Shown: piece by piece, positions 37,001 through 52,000 of the stretch | Layout of the letters: each line of letters begins with the position of its first letter | How positions within the stretch are numbered: the first letter of the stretch is position 1 | From: Enoplolaimus lenunculus | Lineage: Eukaryota > Nematoda > Enoplea > Enoplida > Thoracostomopsidae | Assembly: GCA_030248215.1 (NCBI GenBank) | Contig: JASANG010002367.1 | Span: 1 to 64,000, forward strand | Length of the DNA stretch: 64,000 bases | Reading direction: 5' to 3' | The notes under the pieces: model-generated | Databases searched by the model: none | Told to the model about the DNA's origin: nothing | Seen by the model: only the letters and a program-made list of their open reading frames with translations | Translations under genes and position numbers: made by a program

Positions 37001-40000
37001 AGAATAATTTCTAAAAGAAAAAGGCTAGATTTGCATACTTTTGTATAAAACGGGCCACCCGCACTGGAAGATCAAAACTAGCTAACCTCGTCAAGATAAA
37101 AGCACGCTTGTTTGCCGAAAATGCTTCCAACTGCAAAGCCTTCTGAGTTATAAAAGATATGCCTGTATGAAAAAACGTGTTCCAAACCTAAAATAGCAAA
37201 ATAAAGCTATAACAGAGTTCATATTATGTACACAGGAACATATTATACATACATACTTAGTTTGTATGCTTTCTTTAATTACAAGACGTAACTAACAAAT
37301 ATACGTATCAAAAACCTAATTAGACCGTATATTCACACACATTCAGTACGCTTACCTCAAACTCAAAGTTGGTACCAGACAAATTCTCTTTTATTGTTTC
37401 AGAAAGGAAACGAAGGGTTTTCAAAATTTCCCTATAATCATATATTACAGACAAGTAAAGTAGAGAACCATTATCATAATCTATTACTACTACGACAATT
37501 TTCATGTCGTGTTGCTCATAAGAACTGTTCCTAAATATTACGGTAGACAGCAACAATAACAAAAACATAATACCTACTGACACATTGACCAATGAGAGCC
37601 ATCATTCTTAGCACACACTTGCATGCTCGTCCTCAAACTCAAAACGGAACGTTGTTACTCGTAAAAACAAAACATACGATATTATTGGCAACAAAAAACT
37701 TTTTGGAAAAAATACCAGCACGACGCTTCTACACAAGTTCTTCGATTGATAACCATTACCAGCGCATGCAAAATATAATTTGTGCAATCTTAATTACTAG
37801 TGGTTATTACTGTTTCAACTTTTCTTCCTTTCGGATGTAAACACGAAATGCAAGGTTTTTACCCTGGGATAAATTTTCAAGCACCATTTTGTAACCTGTT
37901 TTCAATCAAAATCATTTGCAACCAATCAGGCGGAAAGCAATGATTTTTCACCAGGTCACCAAACAACATCAACACTTCAAGCAAAAAATCCATTTTGTCA
38001 GTTTTCGTTTGAAAGCAACGGCTGACGTAATACAGGTATTGAGCATGAGTTACTTGCCCAAGAATAGCAATCATTATTGCAACATAATGCGGCTGAAAAA
38101 TAAAACGCCGCATTTACATAACCATCTCCGCTGTGTCATACCAGAAAGCTTTTATTTTAAGTTATACAAATGTGTTCATGCTGGCGTATTCAAACGCAAC
38201 TTCAATAGCACAAATTGCAATCTATATAATAGTTTTCTCTTAAAGCTAAAATGCGCGAACATAAAAAATATTGGGACATACCAACAGTTGTTGATTTTGA
38301 TTTAGAGAAGAATTATTTGCCATTTCTCCAATGTGCAACGTAGGGTTTAGCAACTGAATAATCGTTTGTATGACAGGACGCAGAAGAGCGTCAAGTATAA
38401 TGCTTAAATCAGACTCTTCTGATCCGCAGATCTACAAGAACAAAAAAACCAAACTTGTTACCATTGAAATGTTAAAATGCAAGCTGTAGACATGAATTTT
38501 GCTGAATTGGGAATAAAATAATTAGCTAGAATGCATTCAGGTTGTAACTTAAACTGTTACACGGTACGATCGCTGTACTCGGCAGCTGTTGTTGCTAAAC
38601 TATTGAAACACAACTTTTAAACACACTTATCCTTTATAGAAAAAAATTACATCGTTAAACATAATATACTGGAAAAATAAAGCTAGAATCTATTATAACT
38701 AAATCATGTTTATAAAAACAATGCTTACTGAATCTCGCCTGTATAAATTACACAAAATTTCAGTAATCACGTCTGCACAGACGTCGAGTTCCACCCGTTT
38801 TCGTAGTAAACTTTCAATGTAGAATAGAATTGTCGGAAGCAATATGCGTCTAGCTTCTTAAATAGCAAGAGATGTAAAACATAACATACATGGTAGCATG
38901 AAATGGCAACAATTATAACCGTTATAGTATATAATCACAAATTCGATACATCAGTGAGCACCTCGAGATGCAAGACTACTAATTGCAATACTACAAGTGA
39001 AGTCAAAGTGAATTGGAAGGTAAAACGTTATATTACGTTAAAAACCGGAAAAACGCTATGTGTATAATGTGGATTATAATGAAAATTATCATTGTCAATT
39101 ACATGCAACAGAAAGAATTAAAAATGGCGAGCTGAAGAAATCATTGACTACAAAAATGGAAAGTACCACAAGCAAATCCTACTTATTGGCACTTGCGCAA
39201 CAAAAACAATACGAAAAAGTTACCAATAGAAGGGGACAGCGTTCTGAGTCCAGTTTCTTACCTAAGTTCTCAAACAGCGGACCAGTGATTAATTCACCAA
39301 TACAAGACAACTTTTGTCTTCGAATTCGACCTTCGGGGACATTTTTGAGCATTATATCAACCTTTTCCCTAAACAGCATCATATAGTCGTTGCGCCCAAA
39401 TCACAATTTTCATAAAAGCAATATGTATCGCGGTAAAGCGTCTGAACGACAAGTTTGAAACCATTAGCAGTTTTATATTTACTTTAAAACTCGTTTAAAA
39501 ATCATGACAGGCCCACGTTTGAAACATTCGTGTCCATGCTGAGCTGGATGTGTAACTTTTATTAAACGTCTTTTGTTTTAACTGAATATACACCCGTTTC
39601 ACATCAGTCAGGCATGTACAAATTATCTAAGGGTGGCACTATACTTTTTGACAAAATTATAATGTCACCCGGAGCCGTCCTTCCCCATGCCTCACTATGC
39701 CGTGCTGTACGTAAATTACCATCCAGCACCACAGAGCAATTCGTATAGGATTTAGCAGAGCACCAGACGACAACACACATCAAGCGCCACCCTAACAGAG
39801 AAAGTAATTGGATGCGAACAGCAGTTAAACTTACGCCAACTCAACAGCGGAAAATAATTCGTGAGCGACAATATGTGGCACACATTGTGGCAAATACTTC
39901 AACGCTGCTCCTTGGCATAAAATTGTTTTATTGTCGTGTTGTGTGTCGAGGCTCATAAGCATCGCAAGTGAGTCAAGCAATCCAGTCATTGATGACAAAT

Positions 40001-43000
40001 ACACTTCTTCAAGCGACATACGAGGACCTTTCATTCTAAAAACAAGATGCCCGAATCCTATTATGAACAACCCACTACAACGGCGCAACGAACTAACAGC
40101 ACCTTCAAGCACGTTTCGAACCGGAACACAATTTTTTTAAGCCGATAACTGTTGTATTTCCGCTTCTAATTACAGTATGACCGTATTCCGCGTGTAAGAA
40201 ACTAAACATTTATTTTATGTACTTGAGGTATTAAGAATCCTACATTAGTTTACAGGTCAAGCCTTAATCTACCAGTCACAGGTACTAGCTTTGCATGCAG
40301 AAAAGGCATTTTCAATATCACTCACTGGACATTTAACCATCTAGACTGAACTATGAATTTCACCAAATATTCCAGCGACTTCAACGTATTAAGAAGCTTG
40401 TCATTAAAAGCGTTACTGTCGACATTGTCAATATAATTGCGAAGGATTGCGATCAGCTTGCTGAAAAAACAATTCAGAGCTTTTTTCGAAATTCCGTGTG
40501 GGTTTGGTGGGTTTTTGGATTTCAAAGGTTTTTTAGAAGTTTACTTTTTCAAATACGGAACGCCCCACATACGTATTTTGGGCAAATTTCCAGCACTACT
40601 TTGTCTAAAAAAATTTCTTAGGAAATACACGTGATTGATTGTTCTTTGTTCTATGAATAGAAAATTTGCAAGGAAACTTTTGTGCTTTCCCTAACTTTCC
40701 GCATTGCGCAAAGCTGGCATACTAGTAACTAATTAATTACGAATGAAACATATTCAATGCCTAAACCAGCGCAACAGGGAACAACCGGATGGAAAAATAC
40801 CAGAACCAGAGGTCAACAAATTTTGCCGTGATCAAAAATAAAGCAAAAATAGGCAATTAAACTGGTGTTAAATTTACGAATTCTAAATTTTGCTACCAAA
40901 ATATACCGAACTTCCGGTGATAACGCTCCTGAAGCTGTATGCCGCTTTGTGGTCGCATTTTGGGTTTTCAGGGTCACATATCAAAGCACTAATTGTACAA
41001 ACTACAAACAAGAGTATTCATACTTGTAAACAGTTGCAGCACTAAAATTGCTATATAAGTAATCGTCCATAATCGGTTTAAAATTGTGAAACCGTTTCTC
41101 CCCGACTAACATAATCACGAATACCAAGCAGTCAAATACGAGATGCTCGTAATCGTTTGTCTCCGTTAAAATTTGGAATAACGAATCCAGTACATCTTGG
41201 AGAAACTAAAAACAGCAGGCATTCGCTCGACAAATATACTCAAATTATTCCGTTACAAAAATATTCCCCCGGGGACGATTAATTAGCTGAAGCCAGAAAG
41301 ACTCGAAAGGGGAATGATGAGCCTACGTCCGCGGGGCAACGTTTTCTACGAAATACCCAATAAGTCTAGTAAAGCGTCCCACTTTTCTACAATTTCATTA
41401 AAATGCTGACTGCCGACAGCAATTAATATTCATCAGGATATCCATTATCCTGGAAATTTAAAGTACTATCTTATATAAATAGATAGTTTGCAAAATCAAT
41501 TTTAATTTTCAGCCAACGCGAAATTCTTCGCAGGAATATGCTGCCCAAGGAACAACGCCGACGATTATTCGAGATCGAGATAAGAATAGCTACCAAAAAA
41601 GGCAGATTCGGAACTTAGAAGAACACAACGTAACCATCTGAAGAATTGAAAGCGCGAACACAAAATCTGATTACACCTAACCTGGGCATAAAAATGTCGT
41701 CTACAGGACAGAAGATAATTACTAATGTGAGACTATAAAAATTTCGAAAGTTGTTTCGTGTGTTTCAAACTGATACCGTGTATAAAAACCCTGAACAAAA
41801 ATCACAGAGGGGTGGGATTTGACACACCTGACCCCTTTGGCTACGCCCTTGCTTCTACGTACAACACAAAGCCAAATATACCTTGACAATTTCTTCGCCA
41901 GCCTTTTCTATATCTGCTCGCATCATTGATTCCAAGTGAACCTTCAGACTAGCACGCTGAGAGTTCCATTTCAGTAGTCCCAAAAGCTCCACTGAAATGA
42001 ATTACTTAAAATATTGGTGCAATAAATCTGATACCGACGATCGAATCCCCAAAAAAGTTATGCGCAAACGAAAGCAAAACAATCTGATTTTTCTTAAATC
42101 TATAGGGCAACTTACCGTTTTGCGTCAACTTTGTTGAACATGTCAAAGTTCGAATTTGAAATGAATCTTTATTGCTGAGAATAAATCCTTGAGTATGTAT
42201 CGAACCACGGGCAGGAAAATTTGAGTATCCAGACTGTTCGAGATCTGACTTGCTTGACGGCAACGACATGTACGATACATCTCGTTCTTCAAACTTTTTA
42301 TCGATCTACATGGTATTAACATTAGTTAGGCGTCACAAATGAAATTGTTTGGTTAACGTAATCGGTAAAAACCATATAACTAGAAAACTAAAGTAGTTGC
42401 CACAGACAAAGTGTAGTTAAACTTGGAAAACTTTGCAAAACTCAATATGATCAACGAGGTTACGAACACTGTCAGCGTGAAAATCAATCAGTGAAATATC
42501 AAAACGAGCTTACTTTGTAAACTAATAAGTCCGAAATTCCATCTTGTAATGTCGTGCCATTGTTTCGGACCAAACGAATAAAAGCTAGCGCGAATGGTTT
42601 TTCCGCACGATCTTTCCCTTAAAAATTTAAATCCAGGTAATAAATATAAAACAAGATTTAATAACCTAAAATACAAGATAACAATGTGAGTGTTTAATTA
42701 GTTGCCGATGGCTTCAATTTCATTACGAAGCATGAGTGTTCATGATAACGTTCTAGTACCAAGCACAGAAAACTCCTTGGTACTTCCAATGCAAGAATTC
42801 TGATGAAAGTACCAGTTAATTTGCAGTAACTTACCCTCATTTGAAGAACGATGCTTAAATGTGAAACGAACGTGAATGCCTGATAAATCGGTGATCTGTT
42901 CCAAGAATATGCTGATCTAAAAACAAAACATCATACACAATATGCAGTAATTTTAATGAAAACGTCATAATTGTACGGAACCATAATATGTTGTTCAAAA

Positions 43001-46000
43001 ATTCTGGATATGCATGAAACTTGTGTTGAATAACATATATTGGCTGGATTTTTGAAATCTTACTTAAGTATTTACTTAAGTTATACTTACGTAATTACTT
43101 AAGTCGTTGATTTAAAAATATATTTAAATTTTCGAGCAAAAACAAATACACGCCAAATGACAGCTATTCTCGTAACAAGAAAGTAATAGTTTTGCTTCAT
43201 ATTGAGAGGGACCAATAGTCTACAATTTCAATTTAACCAAGGTTAGTATGTCTAAATGATAAATTTGTAATCTATCCAATTTAGTCAGCGACTTAAGTAT
43301 TTACATAACTAAAGTACGCTCTTAAAAACGACGAAATGGTTAAGTAATTACTGAACACGTACTTAAGTACTAAGCCGTACTTAAGTAGGGTTTTGGAAAT
43401 CCAGCTAATAGCTGAGTTTCTAAAACCTTATTTAAGTATTCACTTAAGTTATAATACTTAAGTAATTACTTAAGTCGCTAAGTGGCCGACTTAAGTGAAC
43501 ACTTAAATTGTCGAGCAAAAACAAATAACTGCCAAATGTCAGCCATTGTCGGAACAGAAAGTAATAGTTTTGCTTTATATTTGGGAGACACAATGAGTCT
43601 ACATTTCAATCAAACCGAGGTTTGTATGCCTGAACGGTTAATCTGTATTACTTAACTTAAGTACGCTTTTAAAAACGACAAAATGGTTTGCTTAGGAAAT
43701 ATTAATTATGTAGCTCTAGTTTTTCAGTCAGCTCTCTGTTTATTACACATTAACGAAGTAAAATTAAGTTACAAACGCATGTTATTGTATAAGCTGTGTC
43801 TACTTCCGGTTTCACGGCCAGAATTTTTCGAAGGGCTAGGGGTTTAAATTTACTTCAGTACTGACCTAATCTATTTACAAAGTTGTTGACTGCAATATGT
43901 AAGCATTTGATATAATAAATTTGTATTCAGAATTAAATTAAGATGCTCGACAAGGCAGTCATTACTCTATACTTCAAAGAGCAAATACATTTATCCGAAT
44001 GCGAAAAATCGAAAATATCAACTATACTGAAAATTATGAATGCGTATATGACGTTCACTCGCTAATAGATCAAAGTCGGGCGAAAAATTCAGGCCACGAC
44101 ACCGGCACTAAAAATTAAATACATACCTTAAGAGTTTCCATCCATTTGGGCTTGTCGTTCCTGTGATAAACAATACTCTGATACGATTCCATAAAGTGTT
44201 CTTCCGTACCATTAATGACAACATTCTGAAATAAACTGGAATGAACACATCTGTTACTCATAAAACGACCGTTCAGTCTACTTACTAAGAGAAGCGAAAC
44301 TCCGAGCGAAGCTTGGAGTTCAGCGAAGTGTTTTATATTTTGTGCTCGGGGGTCGACAGTGGCTGTTTGTTCGTCCATCTGTCCGTCCGTCCAAAAAAAA
44401 CTTCAGAAACCGTTGAACCGATTTTGATAATCTTTTTTGATTGAAAGCCTGTCACCCTGAGGTATTAACCTCGCACTGGTGTTTTAAAATTTTAAGCTGT
44501 TTATTAGCTACCGGCTAATTTGCATAATTGGTTTAGCCTAAATTGGGACTTTTTAAAATTGTTTACACACCTTCAAAAGCGATAATTTAATAGTTAGCTG
44601 ATAAATAACTAATTATCACAACAGCAAAATTGATAAGCCTAATAGTAATATAGGACTTTTTGCAATATTTCACTAATTATTAGGGTTACTGAAGGGTTTT
44701 TGGGTGCAAGGAATCTGAATTAATTGTTTAAAAACATCCAAAACCGATAAATAAATAGTTAGCTAATAACTAATTTGCATAATAACTTAATTGCTTAAGT
44801 GTGTTCGAGCTCCGCTCAATACATGTAGTCCACTACGCCTGGTTTAATCTGCACCTTACCAGAAACTGAAAAGCAGATTATTTTGCGCAACAAAAGGGCA
44901 TGTCTCTATCGGCAACTTGATTTTTATAGTTTCGCAACAACTAACCTTTCTGATCATACCATGCTCGTCAACTACAGACACTTTGACCTCTATATTAGAA
45001 GCTTTCCCGCTGCGAAATTCACCAGACATTAAAGTAACATAAACGTCATTCCGCAAATCACCTTAAATAATTGTAAAAGCATAAAGGAAAAATTCATCTA
45101 GAATTGAGCTGTTAGCCTGTGAATTTAGATGCAAGCGATGTGATAAACTTTAGCACTTTTAGCAGCATACTAGCATAACCGTTTAGTATTTACAGGCGCC
45201 AAGATTATCGCAAATTATAATTTATCCAGTCAATGTTAAAATAATATAAGTTTCTACCTGGCGATATAACTTCAGGAAATCCCATCTTTCGTGCTTCACC
45301 AACATTGTGAGTGAATAAATGCGGGTAAGATCTTTTAAGCTGGAAAAATTATATTATTTCATCAATAATAGCTGTTATAATAATGCACCCAATGAACGCA
45401 CGATTTTCAACACAAGTTTATGCATATAAGGAATATTACCTGTTACAATACGAGTAATTACAAAACTAGAATTAAAACACCTGAAGTAGTAATGGCGGCA
45501 ACACCTGAAATTTTTATAACTACTCAAAAACTTTTATATACTCACTTCACGCGTACCACCATGCAACATTTGGGACGCCAACCAAATGCCTAAATCTTTC
45601 TGTTCATTTTTATTTGTATTCCCAGACGTCAACTCAGGAAACAACGGATCGACAGAAACTCGTGACGTTGAACGTATCACTTTTTTAATCACACTGTCTG
45701 GACATTCTTCCAAACACAACGTGACAGGAATGAAATTTTGTTGACCCGGTTCGACGGTGGAATGAAAATGACCACTTACATCCAAAGCTGGAATTAAAAA
45801 TACACAAAATAAACAATTAGCAGCACGAAATATGGGACATGAGCCCGGTAAAGGTTGCGCTACATAATTACCATCACCCATACGGCGCTGTCCGTCATGG
45901 TACGGCGCCCGTACGACACCTGCCGTCACCTTGCGTCAGGGCACGGATCGTACGCGAGTTACTCACATACAATAAGACATTCCCGATACCAAATAGTTTA

Positions 46001-49000
46001 AAATATAAATAAACCGAAAACATTTACCCGCAACACCGTGTGCGCTACGAACCATACAATGTACCGAGGTTAACTTCCGTGGCATCGAGGAATCTTTGCT
46101 TTCAAACGGCCCTACAAATAGGAAACATTAATAAAACCATTAGAAAAATGTGCACTTTCCAAAGTTTGACTGAAAACTTCTGACCTTATTCTGTCAAGAA
46201 AGTTTGGTTTTTCTTAAAAATTATTCAATTACAAATATATAGAAAGCACAAAGACCAACCTAAGCGCACAATGTGACAGATGAGAAAAACACGTTGACGC
46301 TCAAGGTCGCGAGGTCCAAGATCAGAAAATATCACACGACTGTTGTGCCGTAAAGATGTCATGGGACTTTCATCAATTGCCGCCGGCCATGTGATCGTGA
46401 AAAACTCGCTGTAAATCACAAAACAGAATAAAATGACGTGAACATAGGTCAGACAAAAATTATAAGCCAGCTTAATTCAGTAGGCATACATAATTTGTAC
46501 AAAAGACACAAGAGTTGTGTGAAAGTTAACCTGGGTCCTCATTGATTATGTATCGAACTCTGTAACAACAGAACTAATATTTGTAATCAAAATACGACAG
46601 ACTGAATTGTGTGAAAGTATTATAGCGTGTACGTGCAGTATAAGTTCTAAGTTTTCTACAGGACGAGAGAGCTCACACGCAGAAGCGCCTCGTTCACCTT
46701 GCTACATGAAACCTCATATCTTCGCTCACCATCAACATCTTATCGCAGAGGCAGCAACTCAGCTTAGAGCAGACGCTACTATGAAGGGAAAGACGAAATG
46801 GCTGCACGAGAGAGCAGTGTGCACAACCATTTCGCACTACTCCGTCAATCGCGTACTTGGCGCTCCAGCACCACCTGTCGCCAAAGAACAGTATCTGCCG
46901 CGACAAACTCTTACAAAAGCACACTCGACCCCGATGTACGAGACGAATGTCCGGAGTGCAATACTCCGATGCACGATACGTTACACCAGTTCAATTGCCC
47001 AGCAAAACCACGTGATGCGGTCGTCACGGACCTATGGAATCATCCCGTGCGTGCTGCAACAGCTCTAGGGCTGCCTACTCAACAATGACAACGGAATGGA
47101 GGACTGACTTCAACAACAACAACAACTCAAATGTTAACCTCCAACCGAACGACGCCTGTTCGGTTTCGAACTTAAAAATACATTTCAGTTGAAGTATATA
47201 AATTAATGCGGTAAAGGGTTTGGTTGATTACTATTCCATATGTCAACACACAATACTCACGTAAAACACTGAAGTTCATCAGCATCGTACAACGCAAATG
47301 ACAACTCTGCCGCAGTTTTTAATCTTGAAGAAAAACTTTGTATCTCAACATAAAAACAATACGATCCAGAGCCGCGTTTTGTTTTCATTTCAATTGACCT
47401 CTAGAATGCCACTGTTACAACATTGAAAATATGTCCAATTTTTCCAACTGAAACTAGAAATCAAAATTCTTTAAAGAAAAACATGGATCGATCTATCTAA
47501 ACAGATCAAGATGTAATTCTAATTTTCACAACTGAATTACTAAAAAACGCGATAGCAATTACCCAGAACACTAATATCGCGTGAAAAAATTATGAATTTT
47601 CTTTTTAAAAGTCGGTGTTGATGAGAATATTACTGATATGGCGCACAATATTTTGTAATATTAAATACAGCTTGTAAATCTCTCAAAACATCTAAAAGGA
47701 AACAATGAATACAAAACTGTTTTAGTTAATCACACACTTACTGAGTACTGTAATATGCGATCCACAGCATTTCTGTGCTAAAAATAATATAGAGTGGATA
47801 TAAAATTTTTAACGTTCGCATTCAGACAGATCAATTACATTACAATGAAGCAAAATTTTGTCTCACAACTTACAGTCTCCAAGACCTAAACAGGCTTATC
47901 TATTATCGTGCGTAACTCACTATATTTTTTCGATTCTTGGGCTACGAAATTCGTTACTAATACCACTCAAGCAATTACACTACAGCAATAACATTTACCC
48001 TTTCCCGAACAGAGTGCGCGTACAGTTAATAACAATAACTCTTGTCACGAATAATACAGTACACAACACATTGCTTAACAAAACCTTACTAGCATGTCTG
48101 GTACAATTCCCGACTGAAATTAGAACTCAGAAGAAACTTAAAATATCACGCGGATAAAGTGTTATAATTAAACTAGCCTCTTTATACATCTCCATTATAG
48201 TAAAATCGTCTGATTTTTTGACGGAACCTGACTCGTCACGGATAACCATATCCTGACCAAACTGACTAAAACAATAAGATACATGAAACAATCAAATTTT
48301 TAAGCAGAAGTTTGTTACTGTTCGTGCTCGAGCTTCAAGTGCTAATTCCACGCTACTTTATGAAGTATTAACAACTGAAAGCCTAAAATTAAGATTTTTC
48401 AATTTCTCAACATTATGAGAAATAAGCATTTCTTCTCGAGTAGATAAAAAACGATTAAGTCATATTCCAGAAGCGTTCCGGAGACGTCAAAATAATCCAC
48501 AGTTGTGTCTGTTCTAGTTTGGTTTATATGAAACAAAAAGTATATTAACTTTTTCAAGCGTTTAGCCAGAATTTTCAATTCCACGGCTCTAGGCAACTAT
48601 GAGTTACAGTAAAGATTGAGTTTTTAACAATTCGCGAGCGAAGAAAGTAGAAAACTTGACAGAATTTTAAAATTAATGTGTTCCAGTTGCGACCTCACGC
48701 TGGCCCAATATTAAATCGTCAACAGCTGCATATTATGTTCGCTATCGGGGGTAAGTTGGGCATCGAGAATACACAGGGTTGCTTGTCGAGTGGCGCACGA
48801 TTCGACAGTCACTTATATTTGCAGCAGACAACGCTGTTAAGTATGGAAGTCTATCAAGCCCTGATTCTACGAGCAGTGCACGTAAGGTCTTAGCTGCCCC
48901 GCCCAGCGGTGTCTAGATAGCAGTGTTCTCATGCTCTCCCTATCCACTAACACCCCGCCCTGAGGACACAACATTACAACTGTGTAAAACTATAACACCC

Positions 49001-52000
49001 TTTCGATCGAAGCGAGTGAAGGGCTAGACGTAATTTTGGATCCTTTTGTAACAATCGCAAAACGTTTATTGGGTCATGGTGCCCCTCAACTTTTCGGTTT
49101 CATGTATGCAGATGTAACTTGTGTAATCGACTTAACCGGAAGTAATACCATCAAGAGAAACTCCAGGAACAAATCCAATACGGTTTATTATTTCTACTTT
49201 GTTCAGTGTCCGTTGTACGTAAAATATTATGAATATGAAATGCTAAAAACTTACGAATTTCCGACATCAATCTTCTGAGCAATTTTCAGTTTCAAATCCT
49301 TGAGTCGATCCTGAAATTAGAAATGGAAGGTAATAAAATATCCGCCGCTGCAATGTTTGTCGCATTAAGTAGCTAGAGTCAAAAAATACGCAAACAATAT
49401 TAATGAATTACTCGGTGGTACATCTTGTACTAGAACGTTTAAAAATATGTTTGTGTTAACGGACATTTGCACCAATGCAATCAAATACAATTGGTCTGAC
49501 AGTAAACGCACAATAGTCCAGAGATGGTGGCGAATGCACAGTAAGTAATTTAACCTTAAATTAATTTGTGTAAGTCGCTCTCTATTAAGGGTATTTGGGA
49601 TTTTTTTCTTTGAAATAACAGTGTTTGCGATTGGTAAAAATTTTCATAGGAAGTTATAAGGAAGTGCTGTGTTTCTAAACCAACTGCTGTATAATTGAGC
49701 GAAGCTCGGAGTTTCGCGAAGCGAATTATGTTTTGTCCTTGGGGGTGGAAAGGTGGATGTCCGTCCGTCCGTCTGTCCGTCCGAAAAGAATCTCAGGAAC
49801 CGCTAAACCGATATTAATAAACTTTTTTTGTTTGAAAGCCAATTATACTGGGGTGTTAACCTCGCATTGAGGTTTTAAAATTGCAAGCCGTTTAGTAGCT
49901 ACAGGCAAATTTGGATAATTAATTAAGCCTGAATTAGGACTTTTCACAATATTTCACTAATTATTACAGTTAGAAGCAATCTCATTTTAGCGTTAAAGGG
50001 TTTTTGGGTGCAAGAAATCTGCGTAGACTGTTTACAAACTTCCAAAACCAATACTTGAGCAGCTAGCTAATCGATGATTTGCATATTAGCATAGTTTATA
50101 AGCCTAAATTAGGACTTTTTACAATATTTCACTAATTATTTTGGTTAAAAGCAATATAATTTCAGCAGTAAAGGGTTTTCGAGCGCGAGGAATCTGAATA
50201 AATCACCTACCAACCTTACAAACATCCAAAACCGATAATTGAATAGTTAGCTAATAGATAATTTGCATATAAGTATAATTGATGTCTAAATTAGCGTTTT
50301 TACAACGTTTCACTAATTACTAGGGTTACAAGCAATCTAATTTCAGCAATAATGGGTTTTCGAGCGCGAGGAATCTGAATAAATCACCTACCAACCTTTA
50401 AAAAGCGATTATCGAATAGTTGGCTAATGCCTAATTTGCATATTTGTTTAATTGACGAGACAAAATTGCTACTTTTTAAATTATTCCAATAATTATTAGG
50501 GTGGCTGAAGGGTTTTTGGGTGCGAGGCATCTGAGGAAATTGCTTAAAAACCTCCAAAACCGATATATGAATAGTTAGCTAATAACTAATTTGCATATTA
50601 CCTTAATTGCTTACGCTGTACTGTTCATTTTTAAGCTCTACATACTAATACATAAAAACGTTTAAAGTGTTTTGTTTAAAAATTCAATCGAGGGCGATGT
50701 TCAGATATTCGTTTTTAAACCGAACTCTATTCCGTGAATAGGACTGCGTAATTCAACAACAAAAAAAGCAGTAACGCAAACGTACCACAGGTAAACTTCC
50801 AGACAAAACTTCTTTGCGCCAACTGTGTATAGCATCTATCATCGCAAAGCGGTCAAGCAGATTATCCACTTGGCGAGGAGTGCCCATGTGAGCCTTCTAA
50901 AACAAAAGAAACCTTTTCATTTAAAAATTCGTGACGTGTGAAAGCAATCTAGGCGACCATAAAACTGACAAGCGAATCCGAGAGTATAAAATACCCGAGT
51001 TCAGTTGCTGAATTGGACTGCAAAATTGGCACGAAACAAAATAGATTCAGTGAACAATTCGACTTATAATAAATATATTAATTAGGTTTCAGGTATTCAA
51101 AGCAAAGTGTTGCACTGCAAATTAGCTAAATTTTTGTGTCTGTTTTCTAACATACGTCTAGTTGAAACGCGACAAATAGACTATTTAAGTTTGTGGTAAA
51201 TGTCGTAAATAAGATATTGTCACCAACTACAATGAAGAACGAGACAAAACCACTACATATCACTGGCTACTCCACAGCGGGGGGGGGGGGGCGGGGGCCC
51301 CCATAGCAGTTTTCAAAATTTTCATTTTCCCCGGCGAAAATTTTGCCGCCCCCCGGCCAATTTTCGGCCGCCCCCCAGCAAATTTTTTGCTGGGCCCCCC
51401 AGGACTTTTCTAAGCCAAAAATTTTCAATGTTAAAACATAAAGACCTGGACAGAGTAATTTTTTAATAGCGTTACAGATACCGGTAGTAACTAGTACAAT
51501 TAAATAATGAACTGAAAAAAGCACAATTATATAAAGGCCGTTTCAGGCCATACAGCATTCGAAAGTACCGTGCAGCAACAAGTTCAACCCGCCTGAGCCT
51601 TATGATAAACTGAAGCTGTGACTAATATATAAAATATATATTAATCACAGTTTCAATTATAGATTATCCATACTTTATATAATTGTACTTCTTTCAACTT
51701 CTGGTAAAGTTGTCAGTAATATTAGTTAAAATTATTGTTTTTAGCGTTTCCGGGAATTTTTGTCGTGTTGAGCGATGAGTAATCTTCAGTTGAGTTGGAA
51801 ACACGATCTAGAATAAAAAATGGTCCAAAAAGTCGGCTTGCAAAATTTTAAGCCTGCCCCCCAGGACCCCCCAGATCATCTGGGGGGTCCCCCCAGGAAA
51901 ACTGCCTCCAGCAAAATTAGCTGCCCCCCAGGAAACTCCTGGGGGCCCCAGGAAACGCCCCCCGGCGGAAATTTTCAAGCTGTGGAGAATCCAGTATCAC

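Noticed and set aside
46694-46924. Minus-strand frame of 76 codons
   Set aside because: It is the reverse of the LINE coding region.
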